Below, one piece after another: positions 46,401 to 57,164 of a DNA stretch of 64,000 bases. The stretch lies in contig JASSKH010000005.1 of the NCBI GenBank assembly GCA_031763025.1, positions 13,162,528 to 13,226,527 of the forward strand, in the 5' to 3' direction. The DNA comes from Macrocystis pyrifera (taxonomy: Eukaryota > Sar > Phaeophyceae > Laminariales > Laminariaceae). The translations under genes were made by a program, and so were the position numbers. The stretch's first letter is position 1. Each line of letters starts with the position of its first letter. The notes below the pieces were generated by a model. The model ran no database searches. It worked only from the letters and a program-made list of their open reading frames with translations, and was not told the origin of the DNA.

Positions 46401-46760
46401 GCTCCCGTTTCCGCCAAGAACAGCTATACGGGTGTTACCTGTGACTCCTTTTTCGCCTTGCGACGCCCGCGGGATTTCACGTTACCCACATCCCGAAGGG
46501 AAACCTTGTACTTTGTTCCAAATTGACTTTTTTTCCGGAATAGTATACTTTGCTAGTCCGGCCGCGGGTTTTCTCTCGCACTCTAGGCTGCGTGGCGCAC
46601 AGGGGGCGCGCGTGTACACCACGGCGCAAACGCGAGCCCCGGCTGAGGTCGTGGGCGTGCTCTGGGCCTCCGAAGTCGGGAATTCTGGCAAATAACTACG
46701 GGGAGTCATTCCGACCTGCTAGAGGCCAAGCAGGACAATGGATACCCCACAAGGTTTAAG
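43478..46760 (+). repeat. Composite repeat X, copy 1
   Basis: Two tandem units of about 0.95 kb start near 43478 and 44470 (GATCACACCGTCCC at 43724 and 44676). Then comes a stretch rich in TAGTAGT and TACATCT with loose 110-120 bp units (45440-46340), then a tail (46340-46760) whose end repeats the opening module. A second, interrupted copy lies at 48800-54760. No ORF is conserved, so this looks like a non-coding repeat family. The MITE at 46058 is a later insertion. Confidence 0.75.
46058..46162. mobile_element. 105-bp TA-flanked MITE, copy 2
   Basis: Same length and ends as 15522-15626, flanked by TA at 46056-46057 and 46163-46164. The corresponding stretch of repeat X copy 2 (about 54174-54200, GTTAGTAGTCGCAGTAGTAG) lacks it and has a single TA, which is a paralogous empty site. 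The two copies differ at roughly one site in eight. Confidence 0.87.
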
Positions 46761-47330
46761 ATTTTTGTCTGCTGCTCAGTAGTGGACAAGCCTTGATAGT
46801 AGTACGTATTCAATTGAGTATACGCAAGGAAGGAGAAAAGGTTGGATAAAATTGAGGGTGTTCGACGAATTATGGGCTCACCTCCTAGGGATAGGGACAT
46901 CTTTTGTCAATTAAACGATTTTGAGGCGTTTCAGTCGATTTTCGTCCGCCTCAATGCCGGTCGAGCAACGTTTGCTCAGCAAGATATAGGCGGTGTATAT
47001 GGTGTGGAGGCAATGGACGACCACAGGAACTATACTGCTACTACTAGTGCTGTGCTCTCATGTGGTTGCAGGGGACACCCTGCTGCTGTGACGCAGCTTT
47101 TCGGTCCACTACATACGTCAATGAAATTGTGACGAGCTTGTCGATCCAAAATATCAACCGCACAGCTCGAACAACAACAGCAGAGACGGCGGTGCGTGAT
47201 GGTGGCGCAGGCAAACGGTGGCGACAGCAGGCACATGCGTACTGCTGTCCTCTCGATAGGCTGTGAGAATTGCACTGCTGCTCAGAGCAACAGCAGCAGA
47301 GGAGTACAGTAGTTTTTTTTTTTCTGGTGG
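46761..47330. other. Spacer between repeat families
   Basis: A short plus-strand frame (46842-47132) has no recognisable domain. CAG-rich stretches near 47180 and 47290. No gene called. Confidence 0.4.
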
Positions 47331-48200
47331 CGGTTGTTGATCGTTGTGGTCGGTGTCGTTTGGAGTCGGGATGTCATTCATGCTGTACATGCGCCCGCGC
47401 CCCCAGCTCTGCCTACTATCCATCCTCGGTGCTGCATCGTAGGCTCCGATACATGCAATTAGTAAAAAAGTACACCCCGGATGCGCCACTGTGCGCGCAT
47501 GATTTTGCCTGTTGCTGGTGTGCTGCTGGGCGCCTGCTGCTGCTGGAGGATGATGAGTAGTTTTGTCTGGTGGTGGCAGTTGGTCGTTGATCGTTGTGGT
47601 GGGCGTGGTCGGGAGTCAGGATGCATGGATACATAGATACATACATACGCAAGCACCCCAAGCTCTCTTCTTATTTATCCTCGATGATGCATCGTAGGCT
47701 CAGACACTTGCAACTACAGGTACAGTAGCCAAGTCTTAGAGTACACTCCGGACGTGTCACCTCGGACGCAGTTTTGCCTGGTGGCAGTTAGTTGGTTGTT
47801 GATCGGTGGGCGTGTTCGGGAGTCGGGTTACATACATGCCCCCGCACACCAAGCTCTTCCTATTTATCCTCGATGACGCATCGTAGGCTCCAACACCTGC
47901 AACTACAGGTACATACAGTAGCCAAGAGTACACCGCCGATGTGCACCTCACGCGCTGGTTTGGCCTGCTACTAAGCTGCTGGACAACAGCAGGTTGGGTG
48001 GCGGTTGTTGTTGGTCGTCGCGGTGGGTGTGGTCGGGAGTCGGGATACATACATGTGCCCGCACCCCAAACTCTACATATCCATCCTCCGTGATGCATCG
48101 CAGGCCCCGATACAAGCCATAGGAGAGTATACTGCGGATGCGCCACCTCACGCGCATGGTTTTGCCTGCTGGTGCTGCTGGGCGGCATGGCCGCAGCGAT
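47331..48200. repeat. Four-unit tandem repeat, about 205-245 bp
   Basis: Units begin near 47331, 47577, 47784 and 48003. Each has GGTTGTTGATCGTTG, then a GGGAGTCGGGAT phrase, CCCGCACCCCAAGCTCT, ATTTATCCTCGATGATGCAT, CGTAGGCTC and GCGCATG-TTTTGCCTG. Spacing varies by tens of bases. The open frames across it differ between units, so coding is unlikely. Confidence 0.7.
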
Positions 48201-48800
48201 GTACAACAGCCTGCATGTTGTACTCGTAGCACGCTCAATACGATATTTGTGCTCAGCAGCAGTTGTAACGGCACTGTTGGCCAATCACGGCCATTTTGCA
48301 AGTCATACGGTAAGTCATAGCTCTGCTTTGATTGGTGCAATTTCGAAAAGTCTAGTCTGTTTTTACGTTGTTTTTTGCTTGTAAGTCATAAAGTTGTCCC
48401 TATCGCTTGGCCCGGTGCCGAATTAGTATGTTAATTTTTTCATCTTGAATGAATAACGCCCTGCACATTGTCAGAAGGCAAAGAAAAAAATAAACAAATA
48501 GTAGATCTTCCTGGGGTAGCTAATTAGGCACTCTGATTGGCTAGGGGTATGTTTTTCGCGGCTCAATCAACTTTCGAGTATTTCCCAGCCACAGCATCCC
48601 GAGTCATCCCGAGTCAACCTAGAGTCTTCCCAAGCTCAGCATCCACGCCGGCCAAGCCAACCTAGAGTCTTAACAAGCACAGCATCCCAGCACTGACCAC
48701 TGGCATAGGGTTCGGGTTCGGGTTCGGGTTAGGGTTCGGGTCGGAGGGTCGGCTTCAGGCGTCCAACACAAAACCCCCATAAAGATCTACTATCAAGGTC
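48201..48800. other. Spacer with telomere-like hexamers
   Basis: 48595-48690 contains a duplicated CAGCATCC ... AACCTAGAGTCTT phrase. 48706-48741 holds TAGGG followed by three TTCGGG, one TTAGGG and one TTCGGG. Inverted CCAAT-type ATTGG or CCAAT sites occur at about 48280, 48330 and 48535. No gene. Confidence 0.5.
48706..48741 (+). repeat. Interstitial telomere-like TTCGGG/TTAGGG run
   Basis: Six hexamer steps in register: one partial TAGGG, TTCGGG three times, TTAGGG once, TTCGGG once. Five of the steps read TTCGGG or a close match to TTAGGG. Confidence 0.7.
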
Positions 48801-49173
48801 TGTCCACCCCTCCTGCTGCTAGCTGCAGCTATCTGTCATCGCTGATCACACCGTCCCTTGAGCTCTCTACAGAGGCAGCCACGGCACAGCAACAGCAGTC
48901 GCTCACCAAGCCCCTCCCTTTCGTGGCGGCCACGGATAGCGTTTTTCTTTTGTGTGTGTGGGCCGCGATTCCTGTCGACCTGGGAAGTAAGAACAAAACC
49001 TACCTACATGATCTCGAGAAAAGTGCAATTAACTGGGTGCTGCGCAGGGGCAGGACGACGATTTGTATGAACTCACACTTCTTCCGTATTCCAAAACCAA
49101 ACGCCCAGCCACGATGCGCACTACAACAGTTACAGAAGCAGCAGCAGCAGCAGCAGCAGCTGCAGGTGCAGTA
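48800..49173 (+). repeat. Composite repeat X copy 2, part before copia insertion
   Basis: Matches 43690-44010 and 44640-44965 (GATCACACCGTCCCTTGAGC, CAGCCACGGCACAGCAAC, GATTCCTGTCGACC, GCTGCGCAGGGGCAGGACGA). It is cut at 49173 by copia copy 2. Confidence 0.8.
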
Positions 49174-49429
49174 TGTTCGTAGAGTCCAAGCCTGGATGCC
49201 CTGACCACCACGTGGTCTGATGAGTTTCTTTATAATCGTTGTATTAGAGGACAGAGGAGGGGAGAGAGAGCGGAGCCTAGCTCGTAGCTCGGAGCAGAGA
49301 ACGGAGCAGAGAACGGAGTGCTCAAACTCTCCTCGTGAACACACGGCATAATTCATAATAACGCCTGCGAAGATATACGCAACCCTCTACAACTCGTAAC
49401 CGTCGCTGCTGGAACGATCCAAACGAACA
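49174..49429 (-). repeat. Copia copy 2, 3' LTR
   Basis: 256 bp, TGTTCGTAGAG...CCAAACGAACA on the plus strand. A purine-rich tract (AGCCAGGGAGGG on the minus strand) borders it on the inner side. Confidence 0.9.
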
Positions 49430-49765
49430 CCCTCCCTGGCTCTTCACAGCAGTGACGAGACCGAAAAGACATTCAAGACTTGCTAGGACCTAAGAACAGC
49501 CAACGACAGTCCCGCAGGAGGAAACCCGGCCACCGGGTCAAAACCCCCTGTATAACACATATACTCCAAACCATTGCAATTGAAACAACGGCCGCATTCC
49601 AAACGATGACCATGGCCAGAAAATAAAATGTCAAGCGGTGCCCTACTCCCCCATGCCCCTCAAAGTAGCGCAGGGTTGGCGACCTGACAAATTATTCCTC
49701 GCATCACTCAAACATGGTACTCATCGAATAATGCTCATACCCTCAGTCAACCTCCAAAGGCAGAT

Positions 49766-51500
49766 TCAACAAGAACCTACGATGAGACTTAAAAGGGGTC
49801 GCAGCAAGGGATTCGTCAAAATATCCGCGTGCTGCTCTTCCGAAGCTACGAACTGAATGTCGATCTTCTTAGCACGAAGTAGCTCTCTGACAAAATGAAA
49901 ACGCACGTCGACATCCTTACTCCGAGCAGAACTAAGAGGGTTTTCAGCCAACGCTATGGCCCCCTGGTTATCCTCGAAAACCCGGACACATGATCCGCTT
50001 AGCTCTGGACAGATAAATGACAACACCGCGCCCGTAAACAAAGCTTCCTTCACCCCTTCACCCAGGGCGACATACTCTGCTTCTTCTGTCGACAACGTAA
50101 CACACCTCTGCGTACTACTTGCTCAACTGACGGCCGCACCCCCTAGGGTAATTACCGTCCCCGATACCGAGCGCCTATCGTTCGACTTATCCGCATAATC
50201 AGCATCACTATACGCAGTCAAATCCAAACCCGAGCCCCGTACAAAAGTCAATCCCATAAACCTGGTCCCGTGGAGGTAAGCCATAATCTTCAAAACTGCC
50301 TTCCAGTGCCTCTCCGTTGGGTTGTGGGAGTGGCGCGCCACAGCACGCACAGCGTTCGAGATGTCCGGCCTCGTCATGGTCGACAGCCACATCAAGCTGC
50401 CCACAGCCTCCCTGTACGGCCAGTCTCCTCCAAGTTCGCCCTCCTCTCTTGGACCTAGTTCCACACCGGGGGTCGCGGGGATATCAGAGGATGAGTTAAC
50501 ACCAAAACGATTCAGCATGCTCTCAATGAACGCCTTCTGCGTAATCTCCAATGTCCCCAGTTCCCAGTCGCGTTTGAAAGCACAACCAGTGTACCAAGTC
50601 AGTTCGCCAAGGTTATTCGTGGGAAATTTCATAGCTAGCGCGGCATGGAAATCTCTACAAGTCTCATCCGATCCTGCGATCACGATGTCATCTACATGAA
50701 CGGCCATGATCAGTTCTACCTTGCCGTCCACAACCATGCGAAACACACACGGGTCAGACCTACACTGCTCCATTCCGTACTCTACCACGGTCTCTACCAA
50801 TAATCCGGCCCACTGCCGTCCGCTCTGCTTTAGACCATACAGTGATCTGTTTAGGCGGACGATCTTTCCTCACATGTCACCACACCCACCGGGCAGTTTC
50901 ATGTATATCTCGGCGTCGAGTTTCGCGCGAACAAACGCTTGTGCGACGTCTAGATGAAAAATCTTTAAACCATGTTCATTTCCAACAGCCGCCAGAATTT
51001 TAACTGACGCTGACGAGGGAGTCGGTGCAAACGTTTGAAAATAATCTACATCCTGCACCTGGCTAAAACCCTTAGCCACAAGTCTGGCCTTTGTCTTTAC
51101 TATCAAGCCATCCTTATCCGTCTTGTAGGTAAACACCCACTTCGCACCTACAGGTTTCCGCCCTTTTGGCGGTGTCGCGGCTTCGTACGTACCGGTCGTT
51201 TTGTGACCGTCCAACTCAATTTTCATGGCCTCGTGCCACGCCGCTTTGTATTGAGAACGTTCTACATCTGCTACGGACTGTGGGGGCGGTTCTACGTCTT
51301 CCGGGAAACCACTCGGCATGCACACGCTCAACTCCCCTTTGTTCTCCACAGCAGGTCCTCCGGCCATCAAAGCCACTGCGTCCTCCGTCGTCCACGGCGT
51401 ACGATCCAGCATACTCCCAGGCTTCGTCCACGACTCGTACGTTGCCGCAAGCAGCGCGTCTGCGGTCCTTTCATCCATCCTTACCTGGTGCACAGCAGGT
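49766..51500 (-). pseudogene. Copia copy 2 pol: reverse transcriptase and RNase H
   Basis: Same motifs as copy 1: FHLDVAQAFVRAKLDAEIYM, AVHVDDIVIAGS, DISNAVRAVARHSHNPTERHW and RSVSGTVITLGGAAVS. Fossil with a few breaks but longer open stretches than copy 1. Confidence 0.85.
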
Positions 51501-51652
51501 TCACCCTCCAGGCGTTGGCTTTGACCCCGGGTCCGGCCCCGTACTGTCGGGGGGAGCCGGCCCCAGGTGCTGAGCTCGTGTGCTGGCCTCCCCGACAGGA
51601 CCGCGGGGGGATCCTCACCGTCCCCTTGGCCGGTGTCGGAGGCTGATGCTGC

Positions 51653-52245
51653 GCCCGGGTCGTTTCCGGCCCTCCCTGTTGGGACCGAGGAGGCGTACAC
51701 GGCGCCCCCTTGAGACGAATCCATCGTCTCGGGTGTTTCGGCCCTCCCTGCCGGGACCGAGGAGGCGTCCACGGCGCCCCCTTGAGACGAACGCATCGTC
51801 TCGGGTGTTTCGGCCCTCCCTGCCGGGACCGAGGAGGGGTACACGGCGCCCCCTTGAGACGAACCCATCGTCTCGGGTGTTTCGGCCCTCCCTGCCGGGA
51901 CCGAGGAGGCGTACACGGCGCCCCCTTGAGACGAACGCATCGTCTCGGGTGTTTCGGCCCTCCCTGCCGGGACCGAGGAGGCGTACACGGCGCCCCCTTG
52001 AGACGAACCCATCGTCTCGGGTGTTTCGGCCCTCCCTGCCGGGACCGAGGAGGCGTCCACGGCGCCCCCTTGAGGCGAACGCATCGTCTCGGGTGTTTCG
52101 GCCCTCCCTGCCGGGACCGAGGAGGCGTCCACGGCGCCCCCTTGAGACGAACCCATCGTCTCGGGTGTTTCCGCCCCCTCCCTGCCGGGACCGAGGAGGC
52201 GTCCACGGCGCCCCCTTGAGACGAACGCATCGTCTCGGGTGTTTC
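51653..52245 (-). repeat. 72-bp coding minisatellite in copia copy 2
   Basis: CGTCTCGGG begins at 51725, 51797, 51869, 51941, 52013 and 52085, a strict 72-bp step; in all there are about eight units plus partial ends. Each unit encodes 24 residues on the minus strand (core DASSVPAGRAETPE). Copy 1 has only about two units (38240-38390). One further unit lies apart at 52320-52378. Because the unit is a multiple of three, long open frames appear on the other strand and frames too. Confidence 0.9.
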
Positions 52246-52378
52246 GCCGCCGGCCTCGCCGGCGGCAGGTGCCTGCTGTGCGCGCTCCAGCATAAACGCG
52301 TCCATGTCAAAACCCCACCCCACGTGCCGGGACCGAGGAGGCGTCCACGGCGCCCCCTTGAGACGAACCCATCGTCTC

Positions 52379-53119
52379 AGTGTCTAATTCCCCTACGGGA
52401 ATGTACTGTGGTGGATCCGACACGAAAGCAGACCAGAAACCAACTCCTTTGGCGTAATACCGAGCATCTCTTGTCCAGGGGTTGAACGCAGATTTTAGCC
52501 CACTAAACGATGGCGCAGGAGTGTGTTTGAAGGCCAAATGGCGCGATAGAGGCAGATCAAATCCACCACCCAACTCACCGCCAGGGTATGCACCCCATCC
52601 TCCTGTCCTCCCATGCTGGTCTGGATGACCCCTCGGTGGGCCAACCTCGACAGGCAATGCAGTTCTTCCGCGTCCAGTTGCTCCCAAATCTGGCGAGGCG
52701 CCCTCACGCAAATTTGTCTCTTGTTCTGCTGCAATCTCTCTTACAGCAGTGGGTACTGCCCCTTGTGGGCTCTCCCCTACAGCAGCGCTACCCTCAGCGC
52801 TGCCGGACTCCGATCGACTAATGCCTGCTTCAACAGCAGCAGTAGTCTCTCGTACTTCAGCAGTGGGTACTGCCCCTCTTGGGCTTTCCCCTACAGCAGT
52901 GGTTCCTGCCTCTGCTGGACTTTCTCCTACAGCAACGCTGCCTTCAGCGCTGCCTGGCTTCGATCGACCGTTGTTCCTCATGAACTCGGTCATCATTTCC
53001 CTCATGGCGTTCAGCATCGACGCCTCGCTGTTCTCCATCGCCAGTTCGATCTCGCGTCGCAGCGTTTCAACGTCACTTGGAGAGTCGCGCTCTTCTTGAG
53101 CCGATCCCTTCGAGGGCAT
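52379..53119 (-). pseudogene. Copia copy 2 gag
   Basis: Minus-strand frame beginning MPSKGSAQEERDSPSDVETL, closely similar to the gag of copy 1 through YIPVGELDTE. It carries extra VGESP-type repeats near residues 60-115 that copy 1 lacks. Confidence 0.82.
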
Positions 53120-53165
53120 CGTGGGCTTCTGGTACTAGACCTCAAACGTTCAAGTAGCACTAGTG

Positions 53166-53410
53166 TGTTCGTAGAGTCCAAGCCTGGATGCCCTGACCAC
53201 CACGTGGTCTGATGAGTTTCTTTATAATCGTTGTATTAGAGGACAGAGGAGGGGAGAGAGAGCGGAGCCTAGCTCGTAGCTCGGAGCAGAGAACGGAGCA
53301 GAGAACGGAGTGCTCAAACTCTCCTCGTGAACACACGGCATAATTCATAATAACGCCTGCGAAGATATACGCAACCCTCTACAACTTGTAACCGTTGATC
53401 CAAACGAACA
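53166..53410 (-). repeat. Copia copy 2, 5' LTR
   Basis: 245 bp, nearly identical to 49174-49429. The minus strand continues inward to the gag start within about 50 bp. Confidence 0.9.
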
Positions 53411-54760
53411 CAGTACAACAGCGAGCGGTATCCGTATAGTATGAGTGTGTGCAGTGTTCACCAGGAGACAGCAGCAGCAGTACAATTTTAAAATACAGCA
53501 CACGTCGTCAAGCCTCGTCCTGTCACACAGCAGTGTACAGCAGCAGTACTCACTCGGAGTAAATATGGATGACCGATGATGATTGATGCTGCTCCCCCCA
53601 GCTTTAGTTTGCGATACCCCCGGGATTTCAAGGCAACGACATCTCGCTCTCTGCTGCGGGGCCCGCAGGGGGGCGGCGTGCACAGTACGGTGCAAGCGTT
53701 GGCCCCGGCCGAGCTCCGTAGCACATGCTCTACTAGGTGGCCAAAGTCGCGTGACCCAGCAAGCAACTCAGGGAATGGGCTCCCACTTCCGAAACAATAT
53801 CATTAGTAGTCATAGTAGTATTATCCCGGTAGTAGTTTGTAGCGTGCATGCTGCTTCTATCTTTACTACGGCAGTACATCTATCTGCATAATACTAATAT
53901 TGGTACCGCTTGCATGCTACGTCGCCGTTGTATGGAAGTTTTAGTATTATAGGAGCAGTAGTAGTACGTATACTATTGATAGTGTACTATTTGTTTGTGC
54001 TGCTTCTACCTATACAACATCTACGTATTACTGGTGATGGTGTACAGTAACAGTATACCAGGTAGTAGTCATGCCTAAACCCATGGTACCGCGTGATTAT
54101 TTCACCTCTCTGTTGACCATGAGGTTGTCTGTGTATTGTACGAGTTTGGTCAGCAGTACTACTTAGTAAGATAGTTAGTAGTCGCAGTAGTAGTGTACCA
54201 GGTAGCGTTTTGTAAAGTGTTTGCTGCTTCTACCGGTACTACATCTATCTGCGTAGAAGTGGTAGTGGTGTACAGTGACGGTATAGTAGTCAACCCAAGG
54301 TACCATCGCATGCATGGTGTAGTACTCACCACAGAAAGAGTAGTTCTCAGTTCCTGCCGACTGCTCTTGCTCTTTCCTTCAAGCAATACGCTAACCCATG
54401 GCTCTCGTTTCCACGAAGAACAGCTACGCGGGTGTTACCTGTAACTCCCTTTTCGCCTTGCGACGCCCCCGGGGTTTCACATCCCGAAAGGGAACCTTGT
54501 ACCTGGTATTACTTTGTACCAAATGGCCATTTTTTCTGGAATAGTTCACTTTTCTCGTTTGGTCGCAGGTCTTTTCTCGCGCTTCCTGCTGCGGGGCCCG
54601 CAGGGGGGCGGCGAGGACAGTACGGTGCAAGCATTGGCTCCGGCCGAGCTCCGTGGCACATGCTCTAGGTGGTCAAAGTCACGTAACCCAGCAAGCAACT
54701 CAGGGGATGGGGTCCGACTTCCGAAAAGCTACCTAGAGGCTTGGAAACCTACCCGGATCT
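53411..54760 (+). repeat. Composite repeat X copy 2, part after copia insertion
   Basis: 53411-53475 continues the X unit exactly where 49173 left off (CAGTACAACAGCG ... GTGTGCAGTGTTCACCAGG, as at 44000-44050). 53800-54350 parallels 45440-46340, and 54350-54760 parallels 46340-46740 (CTCTCGTTTCC-C-AAGAACAGCTA, GGTGTTACCTGT-ACTCC). It contains three TACCAGGTA/TACCTGGTA 9-mers. Confidence 0.75.
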
Positions 54761-55299
54761 TCGTATTTTTAGCTGCAAATATTTTGTTCTCTCGCTTCTT
54801 CTTGCTGCAACTGCAACAGCACACAGCAGCAGTGCTGCTCGAGCTTGAGCTGCTCGAGTGTCACTGGGTGCTACTGCTCTGCTGCTGAGTGCTCGTTGCT
54901 TCGCCACGTCGTGCTCGTGTTCGTCTCGTCCTCGTTGCGCTTGAGCAATAGAGTGATCGTGGTCGCGTGTCTTTTTCTTGCGGTGAAATAGGCTTGGAAA
55001 CCTACTCATCATGCTCGTGCGCTTGAGTGCTGCTCGAGCAGTACGCAACAGTACGAGAACAGCAACCGCAGGCGTATGAGTGCTGCTCGAATCGAATGTG
55101 TTCGAGTGCTGCTGAGTGTTGCTGCTGCTGCTGAGTGCTCGTGTGTTCGTAACTGCTTGGTCACAAGACGCGAGAAAATGCCGTACATACCTGGTAGCAT
55201 TTTTTTGTATGTCGATGCGATTCATCATTTATCGATTATTTGTACCACGTAGTGCGTAGCGTGTATTAGCCGAGTGTTCACTGCCCTTTTTACAACGTG
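54761..55299. other. CTG/CTCGAG-rich low-complexity spacer
   Basis: Repeated GCTGCTCGAG and GAGTGCTGCT phrases at 54830-55140. No coding sequence recognised. Confidence 0.45.
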
Positions 55300-55720
55300 C
55301 TCGTGCCGCACGGTTTGCTTATTATTATGCTACTCCTGTGGTTGCTGCCGCTACTGCTACACACAATCACGGTATAGCTGCTACTGTTGCTGGCGCAGGT
55401 TGCTTTTCTTGCTGCTACCTTTATTTTATCTTTGCCCGTGCCACGCGGTTGCTTATTTTGCTGCTCCACCTGTTGTTGCTGCCGCTGCTGCTGCACACTG
55501 CTGCGCATAATCAAGGTTCAGCTGCTACCACTACTGCTGCTGCTGGCGCCTTTTCTTGCTGTTACCCACAAAGTATGTTTTTGCCCGTGTCACACGGTGG
55601 CTTATCTTGGTGCTGATGACGCTGCTGTTGCACACTGCCACGGTATAGCTACTGCTGCCGTTGTTGCTGGCGCAGGTTGCTTTCCTTGCTGCTACTCTTG
55701 TTTTTTTGGTATCCGTGCGA
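55300..55720. repeat. CTG-rich tandem repeat, about 135-148 bp, three units
   Basis: Units begin near 55303, 55438 and 55586. Each has CGTGCCACACGGTTGCTTAT, a TGCTGCTGC stretch, ACACA or CACTG-CACGGTATAGCTGCTAC, TGTTGCTGGCGCAGGTTGC and TTTTCTTGCTGCTAC. The open frames across it are by-products of the CTG runs. Confidence 0.7.
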
Positions 55721-55839
55721 CCGATGTTTTGATTACACCCTGGCTGTTTCGTGCACCAGTATATTCTGTACCGGGTGTTGATTGCGTTGCGCATGTATAG
55801 GGTTGTCCATTTCGAGCTTGATTTGTTTTGATTGATTTT

Positions 55840-57150
55840 GATCTTCCCGACGAAACATGTGAAGTTCGTGCAGATCATACAGATCCCACCCGGTGAAGAC
55901 GTACAGATCACACAGACCAAGATCTCACTCAGGTACACACCTGCCAAATATTACCGATCCTGCAGATCATACCGATCATACAAATCCTGCAGGTCATACA
56001 AACCCACCGATAAACATGTGCAGATCATGCAGATTGTACAGACCCCATCCCGGTCAAGATGGACATATCATATAGATCACATATATTCCACTCAGGTGGA
56101 TGATACAGATCCTGCAGATTACACATATGTACAGATCACGCAGATCAAGTTCCTACTCAGTACACACGTGTGAATATCTACTTCATACGGACCCCTTCCC
56201 GGCTAAACATGTTGTAAACAATTATGAAGTATCCAGATTTACAAATCCTGTAGACATTACAGAAATCCTGCAAGTTCCCACTCAGGTACACACGTGTGAA
56301 ATATCTACCTCATCATACAGATACCACCCGGTAAATATGTACAGATCACACACATCAACATCTCCCTCAGGTACACACCCGCCAAATATTACGGATCCTG
56401 CAGATCATACAATTCCTGCAGGTCATGCAAACCCACCGATGAACATGTGCAAATCATGCAAATAATGCAAACCCCATCCCGGTCAAGATAGATAGATGAT
56501 ACAGATCACACAGATTCCACTCAGGTAGACCATACAGATCCTGCAGATCACACATGTGTACAGATCATACAGATCCTTCAGATTACACATCGGTACAGAC
56601 CACACAGATCAAGTTCCCACTCAGGAACGCACGTGTGAAATATCCACCTCATACAGACCCCATCCCGCTATCATGATGAAAACAAGTGTGAAGTATCCGG
56701 ATTTTATAGATCCTCCAGATCATACAGAAATGCTGCAGAACATACAGATCCTGAATCGTACAGACCACATCCCGGGTAAAATGTACAGGTCATACAGATC
56801 ACACAGATTCCACTCAGGTAGATCATACAGATCCTACAGATCATACAGACTCTGCAGATCATACATATTCTGCAGATCATACCGATCCCATCCGGTAAAG
56901 ACGCGCAGATCACGCAGATCCCACCCAGATACACACCGTTGAAATATCTACCTCACACAGGCCCCATCCCGGTTAAACATGCTGTAAACAAGTGTGATTT
57001 GCCCAGATTTGACAGATCCTCCAGATCATACCGAAATATCGCAGATCATACAGATCCTGCAGATCATACCGATCCGGCAGATCATGCAGACCCACCCATA
57101 AAAATGTGCATATTATGCAGATCGTACATACCCTCTCCCGGTGTACAGAC
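55840..57150. repeat. CAGATC-type satellite with higher-order structure
   Basis: About 1.3 kb built from variants of CAGATCATACAGATCCTG. Longer units are superimposed: the block ACACACC-GCCAAATATTAC ... GCAGGTCAT-CAAACCCACCGAT occurs at about 55933-56010 and 56365-56440, about 430 bp apart. A block with TAAACATG-TGTAAACAA-T-TGAAGTATCC recurs at about 56200, 56675 and 56970. Its edge abuts the DIRS-like fossil. Confidence 0.8.
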
Positions 57151-57164
57151 TTAGCGGGTCGTTT

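Larger units (their letters stand above)
49174..53410 (-). mobile_element. Ty1/copia retrotransposon, copy 2 (young)
   Basis: A 4.2-kb minus-strand element with LTRs 49174-49429 and 53166-53410 that differ, in aligned bases, at about one site. It is flanked by a perfect 5-bp target duplication, CAGTA (49169-49173, 53411-53415). Parts seen: gag N-terminal and middle part, a 72-bp repeat array, the linker, reverse transcriptase (VHVDDIVIAGS) and RNase H. It is broken, with a few breaks. It is a close sister of copy 1. Insertion split repeat X copy 2. Confidence 0.9.

Noticed and set aside
51580-52485. Long plus-strand open frames (up to 301 codons) rich in PSLPGPRRR
   Set aside because: They are by-products of the 72-bp repeat, whose length is a multiple of three. 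The homologous minus-strand frame belongs to copia pol.
55531-55947. Minus-strand 138-codon frame and plus-strand cysteine/leucine-rich frames over the CTG repeats
   Set aside because: Frames change between the tandem units and arise from CTG runs.
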